From Ruminococcus sp. (lineage in GTDB: Bacteria; Bacillota; Clostridia; Oscillospirales; Acutalibacteraceae): 64,000 nt of DNA. Both the position numbers and the translations under genes were made by a program. The number at the start of each line of letters is the position of its first letter. The stretch's first letter is position 1. Location of the stretch: positions 28,001 through 92,000 of the forward strand of contig JAFUKO010000101.1 of NCBI GenBank assembly GCA_017473555.1, in the 5' to 3' direction. Under the pieces are notes generated by a model, which saw only the letters and a list, made by a program, of their open reading frames with translations, did no database searches and was not told the origin of the DNA. Of the stretch, positions 52,961-60,955 are shown piece by piece.

Positions 52961-53764
52961 GTGAACATCCTTTATTGTGGCGATAAAAACATAGCATACG
53001 GTGTGCTGTTGTCGGCATTGTCACTGTGTAAAAACAACGATAAAAAACTCAATATTTACATACTGACAGCAACTGTCGGTAAACATAAAGCTATTGATAA
53101 ACAGTTAGAGAAAACGCTGGAGAAAGTAGTTAAAGAGTATCATTCGGATAGCACGGTAACACTGCTTGATCTAAGTGATATGTTTAATTTATATCTGCCT
53201 GTTAGTAATATGAGCACTCGTTTTACCCCATTGTGTATGTTAAGACTATTCGCTGATAAGGTGGATGGGTTACCTGACAAGCTGTTATACCTGGACGCAG
53301 ATGTTATGTGCAGAAAAGACGTTTCGCATCTTTATGAAACTGATATTGAGGATGTCGAGATTATTGGTGTGCCGGACAGATACGGCAAGTGGTTTTTCGG
53401 CAACATTTTAAAGCACGATTATTTGAACTCAGGTGTGCTGTTGCTGAATATGAAAAACATCAGACAAAGCGGGTTGTTCGAAAAATGCCGTGAAATGTGT
53501 CGTGACAAAAAGATGTTTATGCCCGACCAATCGGCTCTGAATAAGCTGGCTAAAAAGCGCAGACTTGAACGCATATATAACGAACAGGGCAGGATGAAAA
53601 GTGATACTGTCTTAAAGCATTTTACTACATTTTTCAAGTTTGTACCTTACTTTCACGCAGTTACAATAAAGCCGTGGGACGAAGATAAGCTACATAACGA
53701 GCTCAGAATCTTTGAGTTTGACGATATAATTATCACAGCAAAAGGAGTATATGATTATGAATAG
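52961..53764 (+). CDS. glycosyltransferase family 8 protein (1)
   Basis: 267 aa. GT8 layout: LYCGDKNIAYG at the N-terminus, YLDADVM with the DxD metal motif at 112-114, LNSGVLLLNM, and a C-terminal H-x-x-x-KPW block (AVTIKPWDE). Transfers a sugar from a nucleotide sugar. A GTG start at 52961 behind GGGGG is used because the frame's earlier GTG lies within the -10 box (TATAAT at 52931). First gene of the overlapping GT8-GT8-PlsC-PlsC unit. Confidence 0.82.
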   Translation: MNILYCGDKNIAYGVLLSALSLCKNNDKKLNIYILTATVGKHKAIDKQLEKTLEKVVKEYHSDSTVTLLDLSDMFNLYLPVSNMSTRFTPLCMLRLFADKVDGLPDKLLYLDADVMCRKDVSHLYETDIEDVEIIGVPDRYGKWFFGNILKHDYLNSGVLLLNMKNIRQSGLFEKCREMCRDKKMFMPDQSALNKLAKKRRLERIYNEQGRMKSDTVLKHFTTFFKFVPYFHAVTIKPWDEDKLHNELRIFEFDDIIITAKGVYDYE

Positions 53765-54710
53765 AGAAATTCCAATCTTTTTTACAATTGACAATGGTTA
53801 CGCACCGTTTTTAGCTGTAGCTCTTAACTCAGCTATCAAGAATTCAAATAAAAACAGGCATTACAAGGCTATAGTTTTACACGAGGGCTTAAGTGATGAA
53901 AATAAGAAAAAGTTGAGTTCTTTGCAGACAGATAATTTTGAAATTGAACTTACCGAAATGAAAGCGAATTTCGAAGCTCTGGATGACAGAATGAGCAATC
54001 GCCTTCGTTGTGATTACTTTACACTTACAATTTACTTCAGACTGTTCATTCCTGCTATGTTCCCACAGTACGACAAGGGTATTTACATTGACTCCGATGT
54101 TGTATGTACAACAGATTTAGGCAAGCTTTTTGATATAGAAATAGGCGACAATTTCATCGGTGCATGCAACGACCTTTCAATCGCAGATATCCCACCGCTT
54201 GTAGCATATACAGAAAATGCAGTAGGAGTCAAAAAGCACGAGTACATAAACTCAGGTGTTCTGCTGATGAATTTAAAGAAAATGCGTGAGTGTGATTTCG
54301 AGGGTCATTTTTTGAACCTCCTAAACGAGTACCATTTTGATTCTATCGCTCCTGACCAGGATTATCTGAATGCAATCTGCAACGGCAAGATATACTATCT
54401 TGATGAGTCATGGGATACTATGCCAAATGACAAAAAGCCTGAGCTCCTAAAAACAAACGTTATCCACTACAACCTTTTCTCAAAGCCGTGGTGTTACGAC
54501 AATGTTCAGTACAGTGAGCAGTTCTGGAATTATGCTAAAGACAGCGGATATTTATCCGAAATCAAGGCTTATAAAGAGGCATACTCTGACGAGCAGAAAA
54601 AAGCTGACAGCGAGTGTCTGGAGCTTCTTGTAAGACGTGGAATGGAAATCCCTGAGAACGAAATTACATTTAAAAAGATGAACGAGAGCGGGGTCAGAAT
54701 CAGACTATGA
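53757..54710 (+). CDS. glycosyltransferase family 8 protein (2)
   Basis: 317 aa. FFTIDNGYAPFL, YIDSDVV (DxD at 112-114), YINSGVLLMNL, DQDYLN and HYNLFSKPW are all GT8 landmarks. The second ATG (9 bases from AAGGAG) is preferred over 53751. Overlaps the upstream GT8 by 8 bases and the downstream acyltransferase by 4. Confidence 0.9.
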   Translation: MNREIPIFFTIDNGYAPFLAVALNSAIKNSNKNRHYKAIVLHEGLSDENKKKLSSLQTDNFEIELTEMKANFEALDDRMSNRLRCDYFTLTIYFRLFIPAMFPQYDKGIYIDSDVVCTTDLGKLFDIEIGDNFIGACNDLSIADIPPLVAYTENAVGVKKHEYINSGVLLMNLKKMRECDFEGHFLNLLNEYHFDSIAPDQDYLNAICNGKIYYLDESWDTMPNDKKPELLKTNVIHYNLFSKPWCYDNVQYSEQFWNYAKDSGYLSEIKAYKEAYSDEQKKADSECLELLVRRGMEIPENEITFKKMNESGVRIRL

Positions 54711-55576
54711 TTATAGGAGATAATCGTCAGGCAGTTATTGAAAATATAAAAGCCTTTGCAGAAAGCTCACAGTTTCATAACAAGGTTGAGCTTAACGACC
54801 CTGTGTTGACTCCTGAACAAAACCGTGAGATAACACGCTCGTTTATGGAAAACCGCACCAGTATGACATATAGAATTAAGTCAAAAATTGCGGTAGCTAT
54901 GGCAAAGACAGCGACTAAAACCATTAACAAAGACACAGAGATAATTGGACTCGAAAAAATTCCTAAGGATATTGGCGGTGCACTGATTACGAGCAACCAT
55001 TTCAGTCCGCTTGAAAATACGGTCATACGTCACATGACCAATAGTCTGAATAGAAAACACCTAGGTATTATTAGCCAGACAACTAATTTTGCTATGGGTG
55101 GTATCATCGGATTTTTGATGAATTATGCTGACACTATTCCGATTTCAACCGAGCCAAGGTATCTTGCACGTGACTTTTTGTCGGTGTTAAAGGAAAAGCT
55201 TGTCGATAAAAATCAGATGGTTCTGCTTTATCCGGAGCAGGAAATGTGGTTTAACTACCGCAAACCTCGACCTCCAAAAAACGGAGCGTATTTTTACTCT
55301 GCAAAGCTCAATGTTCCGATAATATCCTGTTTTGTAGAAATGGTGGATATGGACGAGGATGATACTGAAGAATTTAAAAAGGTAAAGTATGTGCTTCACA
55401 TACTCGATGTACTGTATCCTGATTTAAACAAAACTCCAAAGGAAAATACCGAGATGCTCTCACAGATGGACTACAACCTAAAGAAAGAGTGCTATGAGAA
55501 GGTGTATGGTAAGGAGCTTACCTATGATTTTGAACCATCTGACATAGCAGGTTGGAAAAAGCACTATGAAAGTTAA
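54707..55576 (+). CDS. PlsC-like acyltransferase (1)
   Basis: 289 aa. Lysophospholipid acyltransferase fold: SNHFSPLEN (H98), PISTEPRY, YPEQEMW. The usual NHX4D catalytic pair reads H-X4-E (H98/E103) here, a departure to check. No TM anchor is evident. ATGA overlap with the GT8 gene and 11-base overlap with the next. Confidence 0.82.
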   Translation: MIIGDNRQAVIENIKAFAESSQFHNKVELNDPVLTPEQNREITRSFMENRTSMTYRIKSKIAVAMAKTATKTINKDTEIIGLEKIPKDIGGALITSNHFSPLENTVIRHMTNSLNRKHLGIISQTTNFAMGGIIGFLMNYADTIPISTEPRYLARDFLSVLKEKLVDKNQMVLLYPEQEMWFNYRKPRPPKNGAYFYSAKLNVPIISCFVEMVDMDEDDTEEFKKVKYVLHILDVLYPDLNKTPKENTEMLSQMDYNLKKECYEKVYGKELTYDFEPSDIAGWKKHYES

Positions 55577-56330
55577 AGAAAATACAAGGTATTACAACGA
55601 GTTTACAGATGATTTTGAAGAAACCGCCAACCAAAATTTTGAGCTTAAAAGTGACTACAAATGGGTGAGAACAGATTTTCTTTCTAAATTCTTATCAGCT
55701 CTGATTTACTCTATAGCTATACTATTTTCAAGCATTTACTGTCCTTTGTTTTTGCATATGCGGATAAAGGGCAGAAAAAATCTTAAAGGTATCAAGGGTG
55801 GATTCTTTATATACGGAAACCACACCCAGCCGTTTGGTGATGTGTTTATCCCTGCTTTGACAGTATTCCCAAGGCGAATTTACACCGTAGTAAGTCCTGC
55901 TAACTACGGCATCCCTGTTATAGGAAAAATTCTGCCATATCTGGGAGCACTGCCGATAGTTGACAGTATAAAGGGTTTTAAAGAGCTTTCTAAAGCTATG
56001 GGAACAAGGCTTAATAATGCGCATCCGATTGTAATCTACCCCGAAGCCCATGTGTGGGAATACTGCAATTTTATCCGCCCATTTTCGTCATCATCATTCA
56101 AGTTTCCTGTAAAATTTGATGTCCCTTCATATGCTATGACCGTGACGTATCAGAAGTCACGCTTTTATAAAAAGCCTAAAATGACAGTGTATTTAGACGG
56201 CCCCTTTCATGGAGAGGGAAATACAGCTAAAGAAAAAGCCAATAATCTGCATCAAAAGGTGTATAGCACTATGGTTAATCGTAGCAAGAAAAGCGACTTT
56301 GAGTATATAAAGTACCGCAAAGTCAAGTGA
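55566..56330 (+). CDS. PlsC-like acyltransferase (2)
   Basis: 254 aa. One TM-like segment (about 40-65), then GNHTQPFGD (H86 and D92, spaced by five residues rather than four), and YPEAHVW. It overlaps the previous acyltransferase and ends the cluster. Together with the GT8 pair it suggests synthesis of an acylated glycan or glycolipid (inference). Confidence 0.83.
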   Translation: MKVKENTRYYNEFTDDFEETANQNFELKSDYKWVRTDFLSKFLSALIYSIAILFSSIYCPLFLHMRIKGRKNLKGIKGGFFIYGNHTQPFGDVFIPALTVFPRRIYTVVSPANYGIPVIGKILPYLGALPIVDSIKGFKELSKAMGTRLNNAHPIVIYPEAHVWEYCNFIRPFSSSSFKFPVKFDVPSYAMTVTYQKSRFYKKPKMTVYLDGPFHGEGNTAKEKANNLHQKVYSTMVNRSKKSDFEYIKYRKVK

Positions 56331-56345
56331 TTTTTCTCAAAAAGG

Positions 56346-56374
56346 GTGACAAACCGACGCTGATGTGATATTCT
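56346..56374 (+). promoter_or_regulatory. promoter of the PH-domain gene
   Basis: GTGACA, a 17-bp spacer and TATTCT, 24 bases before the ATG. Confidence 0.5.
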
Positions 56375-56398
56375 ATCCATAGAAACGGAGGCGTTATT

Positions 56399-56788
56399 AT
56401 GGCTAACAAGGACACTACTAATTATGTATGGAGAGAAAGAAAGAGAACTCTTTTCGGATTGCCGCTTAGTTTTACTGTTTACAAATTAACAGAGGAGAAA
56501 CTCTTTATCGAAACAGGCTTTCTATCAAAAAAGGAAGAGGAGATAAGACTTTATCGTATTATGGACTTAACCCTCAATATTCCTTTATCACAGCGTATTT
56601 TCGGCATAGGCTCAATCCACTGCTGTACTGCGGATAAGTCAACCCCTGAATTTGACATTGTCGGCATCAAAAACAGCAGAGAAATCAAAAATATGCTCTC
56701 TGATATGATAGAAAAGGAACGTCAGTCAAAGCGAATTGTAGGCAGAGAATATATGGATGACGACGTTGATTACGGCGACCATTTCTGA
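56399..56788 (+). CDS. bacterial PH-domain (bPH2/YdbS-like) protein
   Basis: 129 aa. FTVYKLTEEKLFIETGFLSKK, EIRLYRIMDLTLNIPLSQRIFGIGSI and FDIVGIKNSREIKNML are the bPH2 signature. No TM segment, unlike most YdbS proteins. Start behind GGAGGCG. The MITE-like element begins one base after its stop. Confidence 0.83.
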   Translation: MANKDTTNYVWRERKRTLFGLPLSFTVYKLTEEKLFIETGFLSKKEEEIRLYRIMDLTLNIPLSQRIFGIGSIHCCTADKSTPEFDIVGIKNSREIKNMLSDMIEKERQSKRIVGREYMDDDVDYGDHF

Positions 56789-56789
56789 T

Positions 56790-57214
56790 AAACTGAATAA
56801 ATGCTAACAACAAAGGCAGACCTTAGAGGCGCACTCCGTAAGGAAGTGCGCCTCAGTTATATTCGCCTATCGGCGAGTGATATTGCTGTGCAGTGATATA
56901 CGGCTATGCCGTGTGATATTCGGCTACGCCGAGTTTTTATGGCGAATATAATATCACACAAGCCGAAGGCTTTTATATCACTTTTGCTGTAAGGCAAAAA
57001 TATCACTGCAAACTAAAGTTTGCAATATCACTTTTACACACCGAAAAAGAAATGTTATTTTCGGCAAGTATTTACCTTTCTCAAAGTATGTAACCCACTA
57101 TGACACTTTCCAACTGAAAGTGTCAATTCTTTTATAAAAAGAAAGTAGGGAGAACACTTCTTTACGAAGTGTCTCCCTATCAGGTCTGCCTTGTTTTATT
57201 ATAGAGTTCAGTTT
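56790..57214. mobile_element. MITE-like element with nested palindrome array
   Basis: Ends are imperfect inverted repeats: AAACTGAA-n15-AAGGCAGACCT at 56790-56823 and its counterpart AGGTCTGCCTT-n14-TTCAGTTT at 57182-57214. Inside each end lies a hairpin with the shared core CACTTCGTAAAGAAGTG-like sequence but different, self-complementary arms (GAGGCG/CGCCTC at the left, AGGGAG/CTCCCT at the right). The middle holds seven GTGATAT heptamers: + at 56877, 56893, 56913; minus at 56951, 56975, 57000, 57025. Small hairpins lie between them, and an 11-bp inverted repeat TTATATTCGCC (56857) / GGCGAATATAA (56941) encloses the left half. No ORF. Fills the whole gap to 57255. Confidence 0.75.
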
Positions 57215-57255
57215 TATTATAAAACTATGATATGGCATTTTTTCAGATACGTTAA

Positions 57256-58182
57256 TCATATAAGATTGATTTTCTCTAAGAATGAAAGTACAAATACCGT
57301 TGTGGCAATAAGAATTAAAATACACGCCAAAACTGAAAATATAATAGGCAAAACTTTTTCGCGGTATGAAAACGAAGATATGCCGTTGAGTTTATTATAT
57401 TTATACTCACAGGCGAACATTTCGGCAGGTAAACGTTTTTCGATTGTGTTGATAACTTCAAATTTTCCGCCATTGTTCATATCGTATGAGGTTAATGATA
57501 TACGCCAGTTGCGACAAAGCATCAAAAGAATCAATCCCGAAACAAAAAGAATAACAGCACATATTTTTATATCGCTGAAGGCAAATGATGCACCTGCAAA
57601 GGCAATAAGAGTTGTGCTAAGTGTAGTGTACAGGTTTACGACCTCCTGACGACGTTCCATCAGTCTTTCTGAGGTTTCAATCATTATTCGATATTGTTCG
57701 AGTAATAACTGCATTTCTGTATCGGTGAATGTCCCCTTTGTTTCATCCAGATGCAAGAGGTTGTCTTCCATTTGCCAACCGTATTCATTTTTCATGAATT
57801 GTACAGATTCTTCAATAGGTACAGTTTTGTATCGGGAGTGGACCGGGTCTTTCTCGGAGTAATCATATTCATACCATGATCGGTTTTTGGAATTGGGGTC
57901 ACTCTTAAAAACAACTATTCGTTTGTTTAGCTTTTCAGCCTTGTTTATCTCCCACAGAATATGCTTGCCTATGGAATTTCTTTCTCCTGATAATGAGTCG
58001 AATAAAATAACCAGGTGACATTCTTTTAATTTTCGAGTAGCTCTGATACGCCACAGTTTAGAGGTGCAGTCGTTTTCAAACATAAAAATATGACTATCCG
58101 GCGAAATCACTTTGCTTATTTCGTCAATTTTTTTCTTTACAATTTCATAATCGTCGAACTTGTATATTACATAAATATTCAT
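57256..58182 (-). CDS. TIR-like domain protein with C-terminal membrane module
   Basis: 308 aa. Residues 1-100 look like a TIR-like fold: a first beta strand (IYVIYKFDD), HLVILFDSLSGERNS, then HILWEINKAEKLNKRIVVF, with E78 in the position of the catalytic glutamate of TIR NADases. Residues about 100-180 are a linker with a helical stretch (ETSERLMERRQEVV). Three TM helices follow (about 182-200, 204-220, 279-302) and the motif KFEVINTIEKRLP between them. No defence partner is seen. Function is inferred from fold only. Start behind AAGGAG. Confidence 0.6.
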   Translation of the reverse strand: MNIYVIYKFDDYEIVKKKIDEISKVISPDSHIFMFENDCTSKLWRIRATRKLKECHLVILFDSLSGERNSIGKHILWEINKAEKLNKRIVVFKSDPNSKNRSWYEYDYSEKDPVHSRYKTVPIEESVQFMKNEYGWQMEDNLLHLDETKGTFTDTEMQLLLEQYRIMIETSERLMERRQEVVNLYTTLSTTLIAFAGASFAFSDIKICAVILFVSGLILLMLCRNWRISLTSYDMNNGGKFEVINTIEKRLPAEMFACEYKYNKLNGISSFSYREKVLPIIFSVLACILILIATTVFVLSFLEKINLI

Positions 58183-58370
58183 AAAGCATCTCCTTATGTT
58201 GATGAACCCGTAATACTGTCAAAAATAATCTAATTTTATCAAATTATATACTAAATCAGGAGATAATTCAATGAAAATGCATATTAATTAGAAAGTTTGC
58301 AAAATTGTACGATAACAGCCTTAGTGGATAGTTTCGACAAAACATCAAATGCTAGTACATATGTAAACAT

Positions 58371-58415
58371 AAAGCGTTGCATATGAGGTGTAGACCTCTA
58401 TTTGCAACGCTTTTT
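58371..58415. terminator. GCGTTGC-family hairpin, copy 1
   Basis: Outer stem AAAGCGTTGCA / TGCAACGCTTT (58371-58381, 58403-58413), inner hairpin GAGGT-gtag-ACCTC, T run. It lies 66 bases past the stop of the minus-strand gene at 58479. The rest of 58183-58478 is AT-rich with nothing else recognised. Confidence 0.6.
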
Positions 58416-58478
58416 AGATAGATATTATTATTTACTTGTTGGTCAGCGTTAATTAAAACAAACTGGCGTACAGACAAA

Positions 58479-60470
58479 TCATTCCGTAAAGCTATTAAAC
58501 GGATATTCTCTTACTACAAAGGCGATGTCAAAAGAGTATTTATCGTCCTTTGTGACAGTGCCGTTGTCATAAGCTGCAGTGTATTCAACATCGTCTTTGA
58601 GTGACCATGTAAGATAACCTGTGCCGACACCCTTTGCTTTAACTGTATAAGTCGAAGCGTCGAAGTCGATGACATCTTCAGACCCTGCCTTCACAGTCCA
58701 TGTTCCGTCTGAAGGCATAAAGTCATAGTAAGAAGCACCGTATCTGTCAAATGCACCCACAGAAATTGTGTTGAGATTAAACACACCGTCTGTGAAAAGA
58801 TAAAAGCTCTTCTGGTCGTTGCCTACCACTTTGAAAGATGCAGGCAGATACATCGGTACAGGGTCAGACAATGTGGTGTTTATGCTCTTCACAGTTGTAG
58901 TGGTAGTAGCTCCTGTCGGAAGCATCGGGCATCTGCTCGCAAATTTTACGATACCGTCTTTGATACCTGTATTGCTGTTATATGTATTAGCTATCTTAGA
59001 CCAGTTCAGGTCCATTTTGGTAGTGTCTGTAGGGTCAGAATGACCATCGTGCTCTTTGTAGAAAAAGTGGTTGTCACCGTGTATGGAATCCCAACCGGAT
59101 GTTTTAGCGTACTGGAGCTTGTTTGCGAGTGCTTCATAAGCATACATTTCTTCTTCGTTTTCACTGCTGCCAAAGAATGTTGTAAAATTAGATTGCTCAT
59201 ATCCAGCTGTGCTCAGTGCACATATGAACATATCGTCACAGTACACGTCACCGCTCATAGAGAAAATGACAACCTTGAAAGTTAAAGCGACAGGAACATC
59301 GTAGCTTACAGTCATGGAGTCTGTACAAACGCTCTGTTCAATGTCAACTATTGTGTGAGCCGGAACAGTATATGTTAAGGCTGCGGCGTTGGAGGTTGAG
59401 CTTACAATTGTCTCTTCGTTTGTTTTAGATGACGAAAAAACCTGACCAAGGCTAAGTGAACTCTGGATAACTCCCTTTAAGAACGAAGAAACGCCTATCT
59501 CGCACGAAGTACCAAACATTTCGTCGTAGCTGTAACTTTCGCTTTTTGAAATGGAGGTAGAGATTGATTCGGTTCTTGATATGCCTGTCTCAGCAGATGC
59601 TGTTGTATCATACAGAGTATCGTTTTTAGTAGTATTTACTATGTTGTTCTCTGCTGACGAGGTTTTCTTGGTTTTGCTGATATCCTGGACATAATCGACA
59701 TTACCTGCGTCAATGATTTTTAAATCAAAGTCATAGAATGCAAGACCATATGAATTGTACTGATACTTGTATGTTGTACCTTCTTGAGTGATAGAGGTTA
59801 CTATATTATATAAAATATCACGTGGAGTTTCGTCACTGAGTTTGGGTAAAGCGTCAGGGCAGTTATTACCCTGGTCCAGTATATCTTCGGGTTCTAAAGC
59901 ATACCTGAATATTCTGTCTGAAATCTCATCACACATCTTTTTTCTGAGCTCGTTGAACGAGCCTGCCATAGAAAGACCTGTCGAGTGATAGTTATCATAC
60001 TTTTTGTTAGCATGAGTTACTGACTTTGGTTTTGAGAGCACCTCTGCAACGTAACACTGCTCGCTCGAATCTGAATGATGATTCTTGCCGTAGTATTCTG
60101 AGTAGTTGTGTGAGCAGGTGTATTTTCCGCCATTTTCAAATACCGCACCAGCAACATCTGCCCATCGCTGAAGTATTGTGAAATTCTCTTCGTTGCCTTC
60201 TAAATCCTGATAAGAAATAGGTCTTGTCAGTGCATTATATAAGAAGTTAGTGTTAACATCCGCCTTAGTGCAGTTGGTACAATCAAAAAAGTTAATGCCG
60301 TCGTAATTAAGAGTTTTAATTCCTGTATCCTTACCATCTGCAGTATAATATATTGCATTTTCTGTTACTCTTGTGCCTGTAGTCAGTGCAGAGCCTGATA
60401 ATGATGATGCAGTAGCTAACGTGCATATCGCCATTATTGCTGCCACTGTTCTTAGAAGTTTCTTTTTCAT
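58479..60470 (-). CDS. secreted protein with aerolysin-like (ETX/MTX2) pore-forming region
   Basis: 663 aa. The ATG 9 bases after AAGGAG is used. Signal peptide about 1-28. The N-terminal part (30-265) is unassigned. Residues about 270-400 show the pattern of beta-pore-forming toxins: Ser/Thr-rich strands (ISRTESISTSISKSESYSY), an amphipathic Ser/Gly stretch, then YTVPAHTIVDIEQ and VPVALTFKVVIF. This resembles ETX/MTX2 family members by eye. The C-terminus (about 545-640) looks like an Ig or bacterial Ig-like domain. Two cysteine pairs are visible (CTNCT; CTD). Neither toxicity nor target is shown by sequence. Confidence 0.55.
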   Translation of the reverse strand: MKKKLLRTVAAIMAICTLATASSLSGSALTTGTRVTENAIYYTADGKDTGIKTLNYDGINFFDCTNCTKADVNTNFLYNALTRPISYQDLEGNEENFTILQRWADVAGAVFENGGKYTCSHNYSEYYGKNHHSDSSEQCYVAEVLSKPKSVTHANKKYDNYHSTGLSMAGSFNELRKKMCDEISDRIFRYALEPEDILDQGNNCPDALPKLSDETPRDILYNIVTSITQEGTTYKYQYNSYGLAFYDFDLKIIDAGNVDYVQDISKTKKTSSAENNIVNTTKNDTLYDTTASAETGISRTESISTSISKSESYSYDEMFGTSCEIGVSSFLKGVIQSSLSLGQVFSSSKTNEETIVSSTSNAAALTYTVPAHTIVDIEQSVCTDSMTVSYDVPVALTFKVVIFSMSGDVYCDDMFICALSTAGYEQSNFTTFFGSSENEEEMYAYEALANKLQYAKTSGWDSIHGDNHFFYKEHDGHSDPTDTTKMDLNWSKIANTYNSNTGIKDGIVKFASRCPMLPTGATTTTTVKSINTTLSDPVPMYLPASFKVVGNDQKSFYLFTDGVFNLNTISVGAFDRYGASYYDFMPSDGTWTVKAGSEDVIDFDASTYTVKAKGVGTGYLTWSLKDDVEYTAAYDNGTVTKDDKYSFDIAFVVREYPFNSFTE

Positions 60471-60545
60471 AATAACCATCTCCTTATTATCACACTTGGA
60501 AGATAAAGTTGATCGGTGGAAAAAATTCCCTTGATCATCGGGCAC

Positions 60546-60574
60546 ATCATAGCATTGACATTTTGAATATTCAA
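60546..60574 (-). promoter_or_regulatory. promoter with overlapping palindrome
   Basis: Minus strand: TTGAAT, a 17-bp spacer and TATGAT. The -35 lies within TTGAATATTCAA (60563-60574), a perfect 12-bp palindrome that could be an operator. Confidence 0.6.
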
Positions 60575-60845
60575 CCCCTTTTTCTATCTGTTAATACAAT
60601 GTTTACAACATCGAAAAATGCGTGATAGTGAGGCTTGCTTTCACAAAAATCCGTGTTTTGACTAAACTCAACAAACTTTACTGACACGTTAAAAAACACT
60701 TGTATACGCTGACAACAAAATACAAGGGGTTTTGGCTTATAACACAAAAAATACCAATAATCACCAATTAACCAGTGTGTCAGCAAAACCACATCGTGTT
60801 CAAAATTTGTTAATAATTGCATAGATAAAATTAACTGCAAATAAA

Positions 60846-60874
60846 AACCTCCACCATTATGAATGGTAGAGGTT
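60846..60874 (-). terminator. terminator of the methyltransferase gene
   Basis: AACCTC-C-ACCATT / AATGGT-A-GAGGTT with T run on the minus strand, 82 bases past the stop at 60956. Confidence 0.8.
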
Positions 60875-60955
60875 ATGTGAATTATTATATTTACGTTATC
60901 TGTTGGATTGAAGCGCAGTCTGTAATAACATAATGTAAGTGTATTTGCTTAAGAA

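Larger units (their letters stand above)
60471..60955. other. intergenic region between the toxin-like gene and the rRNA/tRNA methyltransferase
   Basis: Contains the toxin-gene promoter (60546-60574), an AT-rich stretch, and the methyltransferase terminator (60846-60874). An 89-codon reading frame at 60571-60840 on the minus strand lacks a ribosome binding site and is not accepted as a gene. Confidence 0.7.

Noticed and set aside
56857-57064. Possible CRISPR array
   Set aside because: The recurring unit is only a 7-base heptamer in both orientations, the intervening pieces are themselves palindromic, and no cas gene is present.
58371-58413. Integron attC-like site
   Set aside because: The GTT and AAC ends are in the wrong orientation for attC core sites, and no integron integrase is present.
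60571-60840. 89-codon minus-strand reading frame upstream of the pore-former gene
   Set aside because: No ribosome binding site, unusual Cys/Phe/Tyr-rich composition, and it lies in the AT-rich upstream region; not supported as a gene.
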